DNA of 33,892 nucleotides from Streptomyces afghaniensis 772 (GTDB taxonomy: Bacteria > Actinomycetota > Actinomycetes > Streptomycetales > Streptomycetaceae). The notes beneath the pieces were generated by a model. That model searched no databases. It had not been told where the DNA came from and saw only the letters and a program-made list of their open reading frames with translations. The translations under genes were made by a program, and so were the position numbers. Shown here piece after piece: positions 26,225 to 33,414 of the stretch; position 1 is the stretch's first letter, and every line of letters starts with the position of its first letter. The stretch lies in contig KE354239.1 in NCBI GenBank assembly GCA_000415505.1, forward strand, positions 1 to 33,892, in the 5' to 3' direction.

Positions 26225-28054
26225 TTACGGGCGGAAGCGCAGGACCTGCGGGTCGTGGTCGCTGATCTGGTCGTTGAACTCCGCGTTGACGTGCACGCTG
26301 TCGTACGCGAAGTCGCAGTCGCGGCGGATCGACGGGCTGATCAGGATCTGGTCGAGGACCTGGCTGTTGCCCTGGTAGACGTACGAGTAACGCTCGCTCC
26401 TGGGCAGCGACTTGATCGCCGACCAGAGTTCGCCGCGGCCTTCGAGGAGCTTGGTGGTGCCGGAGAACTCGAAGTCGTTGATGTCGCCCAGGGCGATGAC
26501 GTCCGCGTTCTTCTGGGTGTCGAGGATGTCCTTGACGAAGGCGTTCACCAGCGTGGCCTGCCGGTGGCGCTGGGTCTCGGAGCTGCGGGCCGGCGGCTGG
26601 TACTGGGAGGTCAGGCCCTGGTCGCCGCCCTTGGAGTTGAAGTGGTTGGCGATCACGAAGACCGTGCGGCCGCGGAAGGCGAACTCGCCGGCCAGCGGCT
26701 TGCGGCTGTTCTTCCAGGCCTCGTCGGCGGGCGCGATGCGGCCGGGGCTGAGCGTCAGGTGCGCCTTGCCGTGGATCTTCGTCACGCCGGTCGCCGTCGT
26801 GGCGTCGCCGCCCGCGCGGTCAGTGAAGGAGACCCGCTCCGGGTTGAAGAGGAAGGCCTGGCGGATGTTGCCGCCGGGCTCGCCGCCGTCCGTGTTGTCG
26901 GCCGGGTCGATCGAGCGCCAGTCGTACCTCGGGCCGCCGGCCGCGACGATCGCGTCGATCAGCTTGGTCATGGTCTGGTCGGCGGCGACCGTACCGTCGT
27001 TCTTCGCGCCGTTGTTGTCCTGGATCTCCTCCAGGGACACGATGTCCGGCGACTTGAGGTTGTTCACGATCGCGGAGGCGTGCTCGGCGAAGGTGTCGTC
27101 CGTCGGGTCGAGGTTCTCGACGTTGTAGGTGGCGACCGCGAGTTCCGAGGAGCGCTGCTTGCGCGTCGTCTCGCGCTTCAGGCCCGCGGACTCGAGGGTG
27201 CCGAGTTCGCTCGCGACCAGGGTGTAGCCGCCGAACTGGTTGTAGTCCAGCGGGCCCGCCGTCGTGCCGGTGAGCGTGTCGCCGACGTTCGCCTTCGGGA
27301 AGTCCGCCGTCGAGCCGAGGGACTGGATCTGGAGCCGGCCGGTGTTCTGGGCGTCGTAGGAGCCGTAGACCGTGCCGCCGTGGCGGTTGCGGTTCTCGTG
27401 CGGCTTCACCGTCACCCAGAGTTCGCTGTGCGGGTCGGTGGCGCCGACGACACGGGTGTCGGTGACGCGGACGGTCATGCCCTCCAGGGCCTCGTAGTGG
27501 TCCAGGGCGTACTTCGAGGGCTTGAGTGGCAGGGCGTTGATCGAGCCGTTCGCCGTGGTGTCGCCGGCCGGCGCGTAGGCGGCGGGGACCGACCTGGCGT
27601 CGATCGTCGTGGCGGCCGGGAGCTGGTTGCCGCTGGAGACGACCGTGGTCGTCGGCTTGGTGATCTCCGTCAGGGACTGGTTGCCGGAGGCGGTGCCGCC
27701 GGGGACGTACTCCGAGACCGTGCCGCTGACCGTGACGGAGTCGCCGACGGCGACCCCCTTCGGCGTCGAGCTGGTGAAGACGAAGACGCCCTCACTGGTC
27801 GCCGGGTCGGCGTCCGGGTCCGGGTCCTGGATCCAGAAGCCGCGGGACGAGCCGTAGGTCCGGATGCCGGTGACGATTCCGGTCACATCGGTGACCTGCT
27901 TGCCGGCGTACGGGGATATCCGGGTGCTGCCCTGGATGTCGTGGATGCGGACCGAGTCCGCGTGGGCAGGGGTGGTGAGGACGATCGTGGATGCCGCGGA
28001 GCACACGGCGGCGACGGTGAGCGCGGCGAGGCGCGCGGACGACTTGCTCGGCAA
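26225..28054 (-). CDS. Secreted endonuclease/exonuclease/phosphatase (EEP) family protein, ExeM/NucH-like
   Basis: 609 residues. Sec signal peptide 1-32 (AHA|DS). The N-terminal half (about 36-300) contains an OB-fold-like domain (DVTGIVTGIRTYGSSRGFWIQDPDPDADPATSEGVFVF) as in extracellular nucleases. The EEP domain (about 303-609) has all its motifs: TYNVENL (about 308), LEEIQDN (about 339), NHFNSKGGDQ, GDINDFEFS (about 520), DQILIS and the C-terminal SDHDP (about 596). It should cleave extracellular DNA/RNA or phosphoesters with divalent metal. The TTG start (28054) has GGAGG eight bases before it. Most likely supplies phosphate or nucleosides from nucleic acids. Confidence 0.9.
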   Translation of the reverse strand: MPSKSSARLAALTVAAVCSAASTIVLTTPAHADSVRIHDIQGSTRISPYAGKQVTDVTGIVTGIRTYGSSRGFWIQDPDPDADPATSEGVFVFTSSTPKGVAVGDSVTVSGTVSEYVPGGTASGNQSLTEITKPTTTVVSSGNQLPAATTIDARSVPAAYAPAGDTTANGSINALPLKPSKYALDHYEALEGMTVRVTDTRVVGATDPHSELWVTVKPHENRNRHGGTVYGSYDAQNTGRLQIQSLGSTADFPKANVGDTLTGTTAGPLDYNQFGGYTLVASELGTLESAGLKRETTRKQRSSELAVATYNVENLDPTDDTFAEHASAIVNNLKSPDIVSLEEIQDNNGAKNDGTVAADQTMTKLIDAIVAAGGPRYDWRSIDPADNTDGGEPGGNIRQAFLFNPERVSFTDRAGGDATTATGVTKIHGKAHLTLSPGRIAPADEAWKNSRKPLAGEFAFRGRTVFVIANHFNSKGGDQGLTSQYQPPARSSETQRHRQATLVNAFVKDILDTQKNADVIALGDINDFEFSGTTKLLEGRGELWSAIKSLPRSERYSYVYQGNSQVLDQILISPSIRRDCDFAYDSVHVNAEFNDQISDHDPQVLRFRP

Positions 28055-28138
28055 CGGGAATCCCTCCGGGGACGTGACAGGGCGCCGGGACGAGGGTGGT
28101 GCGTGGACTGTCTGCCGCTACCTGTGGGGCGGGCGGTG

Positions 28139-28220
28139 TGACGCGCGTAGAGGACGGTGGACGGCGGGACTGGTGGGGCCGACCCGGTGAACAAGTGTCC
28201 GCCGACTTCTACGCGCGTCA
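28139..28220. repeat. 13-bp perfect inverted repeat in divergent promoter region
   Basis: TGACGCGCGTAGA (28139-28151) and TCTACGCGCGTCA (28208-28220), 56 bases apart, in the 306-base gap between the secreted nuclease and the 472-residue protein gene. Could be a pair of operator half-sites for looping or the stem of a structured transcript. Confidence 0.7.
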
Positions 28221-28360
28221 ATCTCCAGCCTGCTCAGGTCACTTGTCAAGGTTTCGGCCATGTACAGCACCTGACGGGGACATGAAGTAGGCGGCATGGG
28301 TGTAAATCCGTCTAGGCTGAGCGGCTGAGTCGTATGAGGCGCCGCTAGGAGAAACCCCCG
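28221..28360 (+). promoter_or_regulatory. Promoter region of the 28361 gene
   Basis: TAGGCT (28313-28318), the commonest Streptomyces -10 form, gives a start near 28325 and a leader of about 35 bases with AGGAG before the ATG. The -35 is weak. Confidence 0.5.
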
Positions 28361-29779
28361 ATGTCAGACAGCTCCCCCCTGCCGCCGGTGCGGCTGACTT
28401 CCGAAGCGGAGCTGGCGCGCGACGCGCTGTCCACGCCGTTGCTGTCCCGGGCCGCCCGGCTGGCCCGCTGGGCCGGGCCGGAGACCCGGGTCGACGCCGG
28501 GGGAGGGCTCGTCGACGAGCAGTTGCCCGCGGCCGCCGAGGCGCTCGGACTGAGCGGGGACGACGCCGCCGCCGACGCCAGCGAGGCGTGGCGGGTGGCC
28601 GTGGACACCGGGCTCGTCGAGATCGTCGACGAGGAGGAGGGCACGGTCACGGCGGGCGAGGACCTCGCGCTCCTCACCGGCGGCTCGCCGCAGGACGTGC
28701 TCGCGGTGTGGCTCGCGGCCCTGGAGACGGTGCTCGCCGACGCGAGCGTGCCCGACCTGGACGGACTCGTGGCCGAGGACGGCGAGGTCGACCTCTCCGC
28801 CCTCGACTGGGACCCGGAGGCCGAGGCCGAGTTCCTCGACGGTGTGCTCGGCAACCTCTACCTGCTGACCGCCGGCGAGGACACGCCCGCCGGGGCTCCG
28901 GTGCCGCTGCCCGCGCTGGCCGCGTCGGTGATCGTGCCCAGCGACATGAGCGAGCCGACCAACGACGTCCTGGAGCAGGTGTCCGACGCGATGATGCGGC
29001 TGGACGACCAGTTCCGGATGCTGGAGCCGGTGGGGCTCGTGGCGTACCAGCCCGTGGACGAGGCGCTCATGGCCGATGCCGACGAGGAGCCCGCGGCGCC
29101 CGTCGACGACACCGACGTCTCCCGGTACGGCATGGTCCGGCTCACCCCGCTCGGGCTCTACGGCCTGCGGGCCCGGCTGCTGGAGGCCGGATTCGAGGCG
29201 CCGGCCGTCGGGGACCTCGCGGACAAGGGAGCCGACGCGCTGCTCGACGGTACGGCGGCGTTCCCGCCGGGTGCTGCGCAGGCCGAGACGGAGCAGTGGC
29301 TTCAGCGGCGGGAATCGCTCGCGGCGGCACGGGAGTTGCTGGCGGCGGCCCGGGGCTCGGACGCCGGGGCGCCGCTGCGGCGGTTGCGGTGTCAGCAGGC
29401 GTTGTCGCTGGTGGGTGCTTCGGCCGAGCCGGCGCTGCGGGAGGTGCTCGATGACGCCGAGCTGGGCGGGCTCGCCCGGGTGTGGCTGACCGAGCACGGT
29501 GCGGTGGATGTGCCCCCGCCGTCGGAGGCGATGGTCTATTGGCTGACCATCGACACGGTGGCCGCGCAGCTGGCTGCCGAGGGGAACTCCGAGGAGTTGC
29601 GGGCGTTGGTCGAGGGGCTTGCGCGGCAGCACGGTGGGTTTTTCGAGGCTGTCTGGCGGGTTGAGCACCCCGCGACGGCTGATGTGCTGGAGGCGATGGG
29701 GCGGTTGCATCCGGACAAGAAGGTTGCGAAGGAGGCGCGGAAGGCTGCGTTCAAGGCGCGGTCGCAGCAGGGGGGCTGA
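28361..29779 (+). CDS. Conserved acidic protein of unknown function
   Basis: 472 residues, no signal or membrane helix, so cytosolic. Strongly acidic first 270 residues with many Asp/Glu (DEEEGTVTAGEDLALL, LDWDPEAEAEFLDG), an internal MVRLTPLGLYGLRARLLEAGFEAP that resembles a small winged-helix segment, and a helical C-terminal part with HEAT-like character (EPALREVLDDAELGGLARVWLTEHGAV; LEAMGRLHPDKKVAKEARKAAFKARSQ). I cannot assign a family with a known job. ATG 28361 has AGGAG nine bases upstream. It stands alone, divergent from the nuclease gene, and is followed by a dispersed repeat. Confidence 0.8.
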   Translation: MSDSSPLPPVRLTSEAELARDALSTPLLSRAARLARWAGPETRVDAGGGLVDEQLPAAAEALGLSGDDAAADASEAWRVAVDTGLVEIVDEEEGTVTAGEDLALLTGGSPQDVLAVWLAALETVLADASVPDLDGLVAEDGEVDLSALDWDPEAEAEFLDGVLGNLYLLTAGEDTPAGAPVPLPALAASVIVPSDMSEPTNDVLEQVSDAMMRLDDQFRMLEPVGLVAYQPVDEALMADADEEPAAPVDDTDVSRYGMVRLTPLGLYGLRARLLEAGFEAPAVGDLADKGADALLDGTAAFPPGAAQAETEQWLQRRESLAAARELLAAARGSDAGAPLRRLRCQQALSLVGASAEPALREVLDDAELGGLARVWLTEHGAVDVPPPSEAMVYWLTIDTVAAQLAAEGNSEELRALVEGLARQHGGFFEAVWRVEHPATADVLEAMGRLHPDKKVAKEARKAAFKARSQQGG

Positions 29780-29805
29780 GTTCGTATTGCGGGTGCGGGT
29801 GCGTT

Positions 29806-29836
29806 GTGGCTTGTCGCGCAGTTCCCCGCGCCCCTG
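29806..29836 (-). repeat. Dispersed intergenic repeat, copy 2 (inverted)
   Basis: Reverse complement differs at a single base from copy 1 at 5548-5578. It lies 27 bases after a stop codon, like copy 1, and directly before the PHO box of phoX. Confidence 0.75.
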
Positions 29837-29843
29837 GGGTGTT

Positions 29844-29865
29844 GTTCAACCGGCGTTCATGGATG
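29844..29865 (+). promoter_or_regulatory. PHO box (two 11-bp direct repeats)
   Basis: GTTCAACCGGC followed at once by GTTCATGGATG. PhoP of Streptomyces binds tandem 11-base units with conserved GTTCA; two units form the core. It precedes a PhoX-type phosphatase by 68 bases, the expected place for phosphate-starvation control. A CATATC at 29908-29913 is a weak -10 candidate. Confidence 0.75.
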
Positions 29866-29870
29866 AGCGG

Positions 29871-29920
29871 GACGGTGGCGGTGATCGAGGTCCGCCACCC
29901 TCCACGGCATATCCACCGTC
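29871..29920 (+). other. Alternative stems before the phoX-like gene
   Basis: GACGGTGG (29871-29878) is complementary to CCACCGTC (29913-29920), next to the AGGAG ribosome site. The overlapping GGTGGCGG (29874-29881) is complementary to CCGCCACC (29892-29899). The two pairings exclude each other. Whether they lie in the transcript depends on the start site. Confidence 0.4.
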
Positions 29921-29932
29921 ACAGGAGACACC

Positions 29933-31375
29933 ATGTCGCTCACCCGCAGGGACTTCGCCAGAACCTCCGCGATCACCGGTGCCGGTGTCGCGCTGGCGGG
30001 CAGTGTCGGCGCCCTCGCCACCGCGCCGAATGCCCTCGCCTCCTACGACACCGACAGTGCGCAGGGCGCGGCGGACGCACGGCACGGTGTCGGCTACGGC
30101 CCGCTCGTGCCGGACCCCGAGGGGATCCTCGCCCTGCCCGCGGGCTTCACGTACCGCATCATCACCCACAGCGGAAAGACCAAGCTGGAGTCCGGTGAGT
30201 TCACGCCGTCCAACCACGACGGCACCGCCACCTTCGACGGCCCCCGCGGTACCACCCTGCTCGTCAACAACCACGAGCTGAAGGGCCCGCGCGCCAACTG
30301 GAAGTACCCCGTTCCGCTCACCGAGGGCCTCGTCTACGACCCGGCCGCCGCCGGCGGCTGCACGGTCGTCGAGATACGCCCCGACGGACGGGTCGCCGAG
30401 TGGGTGGGCATTGCGGGCACCTCCACCAACTGCGCCGGTGGAAGTACGCCGTGGGGCACCTGGCTCACCTGCGAGGAAAACTCCGACAAGGCCGGCGTCA
30501 ACGGCATGACCAAGGACCACGGTTACGTCTTCGAGGTCGACCCGTGCGACCGGCGCGCCAACCGCGGCCCCAAGCCGCTGAAGTTCTTCGGCCGCTACGA
30601 CCACGAGGCCGTCGTCATCGACCCCAGGCGCGGCCACGCCTACCTCACCGAGGACGCCGCCGGCCCCAACGGCCTCTTCTACCGCTGGACCCCGCCCAAG
30701 GGATTCGCGTACGGCCCCGGGAAGTTCCGCGAGCTCGCCGACGACGCCGGTGTCCTCCAGGCGCCCAAGTGCTTCGACTCGGGCGGGAAGTTCGTCGACG
30801 ACCTGTCCCGCGCCACGAAGATCGGCACCGTCTACGGCGTCGACTGGGTGGACGTACCCGACCGCGACGCCCGTACGACCCCCGTGCGCAAGCAGTTCGC
30901 CGCCGACGAGGTCACCCGCGCCCGCAAGCTGGAGGGCATGTGGTGGGGCGACGGGGGCGCCTACATCGTCTCCTCGTACGCCCGCGAGGAGAGCCCCGGC
31001 CGGCACGACGGCCAGGTCTGGTTCTACGACCCCAAGCGCCGGACGCTGACGTTGAAGGTCCTGCTCGGTGTGAACCCCGACCCCTCGAAGGACGGCGCGT
31101 TCGACGGCCCCGACAACATCACCGTCTCCCCGTACGGCGCCATCGTCCTGGCCGAGGACGGCGAGGGCGTCTCGCACCTCTTCGGCGCCACCGAGAGCGG
31201 CCGCACGTACCCGATCGCCCGCAACGACCTGAACGTCGGCACCGAAGAGGAGCCGGAGTACAGCGAATTCGCCGGTGTCACCTTCTCGCCCGACGGCAAG
31301 ACCCTTTACGCCAACATCCAGGACCCGGGCATCCTGCTCGCCATCACCGGCCCCTGGAAGCGGCAGAAGCGGTAA
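29933..31375 (+). CDS. PhoX-family alkaline phosphatase (Tat-exported)
   Basis: 480 residues. Twin-arginine signal SLTRRDFART with a hydrophobic segment and cleavage at ALA|SY (37/38). The DUF839/PhoX five-bladed propeller shows its expected segments: NNHEL, GTWLTCEEN, FFGRYDHEAVVIDP, YLTEDA, LEGMWWGDGGAYIVSS, PDNITVSPYGAIVLAEDGEG and FAGVTFSPDGKTLYANIQDPG. PhoX enzymes use a Ca/Fe cluster; E/D and C residues fit (CEEN, TED, DNI, AED). Exported folded through Tat, as expected for a metalloenzyme loaded in the cytosol. ATG 29933 follows AGGAG; the PHO box upstream supports phosphate control. Confidence 0.92.
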   Translation: MSLTRRDFARTSAITGAGVALAGSVGALATAPNALASYDTDSAQGAADARHGVGYGPLVPDPEGILALPAGFTYRIITHSGKTKLESGEFTPSNHDGTATFDGPRGTTLLVNNHELKGPRANWKYPVPLTEGLVYDPAAAGGCTVVEIRPDGRVAEWVGIAGTSTNCAGGSTPWGTWLTCEENSDKAGVNGMTKDHGYVFEVDPCDRRANRGPKPLKFFGRYDHEAVVIDPRRGHAYLTEDAAGPNGLFYRWTPPKGFAYGPGKFRELADDAGVLQAPKCFDSGGKFVDDLSRATKIGTVYGVDWVDVPDRDARTTPVRKQFAADEVTRARKLEGMWWGDGGAYIVSSYAREESPGRHDGQVWFYDPKRRTLTLKVLLGVNPDPSKDGAFDGPDNITVSPYGAIVLAEDGEGVSHLFGATESGRTYPIARNDLNVGTEEEPEYSEFAGVTFSPDGKTLYANIQDPGILLAITGPWKRQKR

Positions 31376-31433
31376 TTAATTCACTCGCAGGTCCCGCACT
31401 GCGCCTCCTACAGTGAGATCACAACGTCACGCA

Positions 31434-31506
31434 CCTCCCGGTGCGATGGCAGCGGCTACTTCTCTTCCAAAGAATCCGACGCCGCCGCCGACTTGATCTC
31501 GGGAGG
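31434..31506 (+). ncRNA. Y-RNA-like unit 1, without tRNA-like module
   Basis: Ends pair as CCTCCCG (31434-31440) with CGGGAGG (31500-31506). Inside, GCGGC (31452-31456) pairs with GCCGC (31481-31485), and TTCT (31460-31463) with AGAA (31471-31474). Bases 31437-31462 match 31525-31550 of the neighbouring Y-like RNA at 22 of 26 positions, including CCCGGTGCG and TACTTC, and GAAT follows in both. No T-run follows, so it may be part of a longer transcript with unit 2. A TACAGT at 31409-31414 could be its -10. Confidence 0.55.
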
Positions 31507-31516
31507 CGCAGCATGG

Positions 31517-31669
31517 GGTGGGTGCCCGGTGCGCAGGCAACGGTTACTTCATTTGATCGGAATGTTGCGGGTTCGAATCCCGTCAGCGACTTCGGGTCGC
31601 TGTAGCTCAATCGGCAGAGCATCCGGATAAGTCCGTCGCCGAATTCTGTCCTCGGGCGCCCACCTTTTT
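31517..31669 (+). ncRNA. yrlA: YrlA-type Y RNA upstream of rsr
   Basis: Terminal helix of 12 bp, GGTGGGTGCCCG (31517-31528) with CGGGCGCCCACC (31653-31664), one G-U pair, followed by TTTTT (31665-31669), so the 3' end is well defined. The 5' side then carries GCAAC / GTTGC (31537-31541, 31564-31568) around a TTC/GAA hairpin; alternatively CGGAAT (31558-31563) pairs with ATTCTG (31643-31648). The distal part is a permuted tRNA-like module (separate entry). Location 67 bases before a Ro60-type gene is the usual one for bacterial Y RNAs, which tether Ro to nucleases or gate its ring. All pairings are by hand. The gene symbol refers to the RNA class. Confidence 0.85.
31567..31635 (+). other. Circularly permuted tRNA-like module of the Y RNA
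   Basis: Order: T arm (stem 31568-31571/31579-31582, plus a G-U pair, loop TTCGAAT with canonical T54-T55-C56-A58 pattern); acceptor-like stem CAGCGAC (31584-31590) / GTCGCTG (31596-31602), 7 bp, closed by TTCGG instead of free ends; T-A as positions 8-9; D arm GCTC/GAGC with loop AATCGGCA holding the GG; then a 4-bp hairpin CGGA-TAAG-TCCG (31624-31635) where an anticodon arm would be. No CCA, no 7-base anticodon loop, so it is a mimic and not a tRNA. Confidence 0.85.
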
Positions 31670-31717
31670 CATGCGCGCTTCCCCCGGAAACCTCTCAAGC
31701 ATTCGGGAACCTGTAAA

Positions 31718-31733
31718 GAATTCGGGGGAATTC
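31718..31733 (+). promoter_or_regulatory. Hairpin enclosing the rsr ribosome site
   Basis: GAATTC-GGGG-GAATTC, a perfect 6-bp stem whose loop and base form the GGGGG ribosome site, 3 bases before ATG 31737. CCCCC at 31681-31685 could also pair with the GGGGG. This may dampen rsr translation. Confidence 0.4.
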
Positions 31734-31736
31734 ATC

Positions 31737-33320
31737 ATGGCGCGATTCAACGGCAAGGCGGCGCGGGCACGTCCCGTCTCCCGTGTGACCTCCACCGGGC
31801 GTGTGCTGCGCACCTACGAGGGCGGCCGGGGCCGCGAGCGTGACGCACGCTCCGAGCTCTTCCTGCTGGCCGTGTCCAACTTTGTTTCCCAGCAGACCTT
31901 CTACGAGACCGGCGCCGACCGCGACGACCGCTTCGCGAAGCTCTTGCGCGAACTCGCCGTCACCGACCCTGCGTGGACGGCCGGCCTGCTCGGCTGGCTG
32001 CGCGGCGAGGGCAACCTGCGGACGGCCTCCGTCGTCGGCGCCGCCGAGTACGTCAAGGCCCGCCTGGACGCGGGCGCGACCGGCGGGCCGACGGGCCGGC
32101 AGGTCGTCGCCTCCGTGCTCCAGCGGCCCGACGAGCCCGGCGAACTGCTCGCCTACTGGACGGCGACGTACGGCCGCAATGTGCCCAAGCCGGTCAAGCG
32201 CGGCACCGCCGACGCCGTGCGCCGGCTCTACCACGGCAAGGCGCTGCTGAAGTACGACACCGCCTCCAAGGGCTACCGCTTCGGCGACATCCTCAACCTC
32301 GTGCACGCCGCGCCGGACCCGGACAAGCCCTGGCAGGGCGAGCTGTTCCGGTACGCCCTCGACCGGCGGCACCACCCCGACACCGCGGTGCCGCCCGCGT
32401 CGGACCGCGTCCTCACCGCCCACCGCGAGCTGATGGCGCTGCCGGTGGCCGAGCGGCGCGCGGTCGTGACCGCCGAGGGCGGTGCCGAGCGGCTGGCCGC
32501 GGCCGGGATGACGTGGGAGACGCTGGCGGGCTGGCTCCAGGGGCCGATGGACAAGGCGGCCTGGGAGGCCGTGATTCCGTCCATGGGCGTCATGGCGCTC
32601 GTGCGCAACCTGCGGAACTTCGACGAGGCCGGGGTGTCCGACGAGGTGGCCGAGCGGGTCGCCGCGCGGATCAGCGACCCCGCGGAGGTCGCGCGCTCGC
32701 GGCAGTTCCCCTTCCGGTACCTCGCCGCGTACCAGCACGCGCCGTCGCTGCGCTGGTCGTACGCGCTGGAGCGGGCGCTCGGCCACTCGCTGGCCAACGT
32801 GCCCGCGCTGCCCGGCCGGACCCTGGTGCTCGTGGACCGCTCGGGCTCGATGTTCTGGTCGCGGCTGTCCGACCGCTCGGAGCTCAACCGCGCCGACGCC
32901 GCCGCGATCTTCGGCACGGCGCTCGCGCTGCGGGCGGAGTGCGCTGACCTGGTCGAGTTCGGCTCGACGAGCGACCGCGTGAAGTTCCGCAAGGGCGAGT
33001 CGGTGCTGAAGATCCTCGGCCGCTTCGGCGATCTGGGTGGCACCGACACCACCGAGGCGGTGCGCCGGCACTACCGGAAGCACGACCGGGTGCTGATCGT
33101 CACCGACGAGCAGTACACGCACCACCACCGCGGTGACCCGACCGAGCAGGTCCCGGCCGACGTGCCGGTCTACACCTGGAACCTCGCCGGATACCGGGCG
33201 GGCCACGGCCCGTCGGGAACGGGGAACCGGCACACCTTCGGAGGCCTGACGGACGCGGCCTTCCGGATGGTTCCGCTGATCGAGGCCTCCCGGAACGCCG
33301 ACTGGCCCTGGGCGGCCTGA
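31737..33320 (+). CDS. rsr: Ro60/Rsr orthologue (TROVE plus vWA domains)
   Basis: 527 residues. N-terminal TROVE domain (about 20-355), a HEAT-like ring that in Ro60 holds the ends of misfolded RNAs in its hole and Y RNA on its rim. C-terminal vWA domain (about 362-527) with an intact metal-ion-dependent adhesion site: D367-x-S369-x-S371 (DRSGSM), T436 (GGTDT) and D457 (VTDEQ). Bacterial Ro proteins work with exoribonucleases such as PNPase in rRNA maturation, decay and stress survival. ATG 31737 was chosen over the frame-open ATG 31671 because of GGGGGAA before it and because the extension would overlap the Y RNA 3' end. No RtcB/RtcA genes lie next to it. Confidence 0.95.
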   Translation: MARFNGKAARARPVSRVTSTGRVLRTYEGGRGRERDARSELFLLAVSNFVSQQTFYETGADRDDRFAKLLRELAVTDPAWTAGLLGWLRGEGNLRTASVVGAAEYVKARLDAGATGGPTGRQVVASVLQRPDEPGELLAYWTATYGRNVPKPVKRGTADAVRRLYHGKALLKYDTASKGYRFGDILNLVHAAPDPDKPWQGELFRYALDRRHHPDTAVPPASDRVLTAHRELMALPVAERRAVVTAEGGAERLAAAGMTWETLAGWLQGPMDKAAWEAVIPSMGVMALVRNLRNFDEAGVSDEVAERVAARISDPAEVARSRQFPFRYLAAYQHAPSLRWSYALERALGHSLANVPALPGRTLVLVDRSGSMFWSRLSDRSELNRADAAAIFGTALALRAECADLVEFGSTSDRVKFRKGESVLKILGRFGDLGGTDTTEAVRRHYRKHDRVLIVTDEQYTHHHRGDPTEQVPADVPVYTWNLAGYRAGHGPSGTGNRHTFGGLTDAAFRMVPLIEASRNADWPWAA

Positions 33321-33325
33321 GAGAC

Positions 33326-33359
33326 CGTGGCCCGCACCGCGAGGGGAGTGCGGGCCACG
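33326..33359 (+). terminator. rsr terminator hairpin
   Basis: Perfect 12-bp stem CGTGGCCCGCAC / GTGCGGGCCACG with a 10-base loop, 5 bases after the rsr stop; ATCTTGT follows. Confidence 0.85.
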
Positions 33360-33374
33360 ATCTTGTCAGGGCCC

Positions 33375-33414
33375 TTGTTCTCACATGGACTGACATCTAA
33401 CATTTCAGTCCATG
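33375..33414 (+). promoter_or_regulatory. GntR promoter with palindromic operator; leaderless
   Basis: TTGTTC (33375-33380), 17 bases, TAACAT (33398-33403) form one of the best promoters in the window; the start would be near 33410, two bases before ATG 33412. CATGGACTGA (33384-33393) and TCAGTCCATG (33405-33414) are perfect inverted arms, 11 bases apart, flanking the -10 and covering the start codon. Best read as the self-regulatory operator of the GntR protein. Confidence 0.7.

Noticed and set aside
28180-28200. PHO box for the secreted nuclease gene (GTTCACCGGGT on the minus strand)
   Set aside because: Only one 11-base unit fits; no second GTTCA unit follows in register.
31567-31635. A functional tRNA gene (TTCGAAT T loop and D arm present)
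   Set aside because: The halves are in reversed order, the acceptor-like stem is closed by a loop, there is no CCA and no 7-base anticodon loop. It lies inside a Y-RNA-like helix next to rsr.
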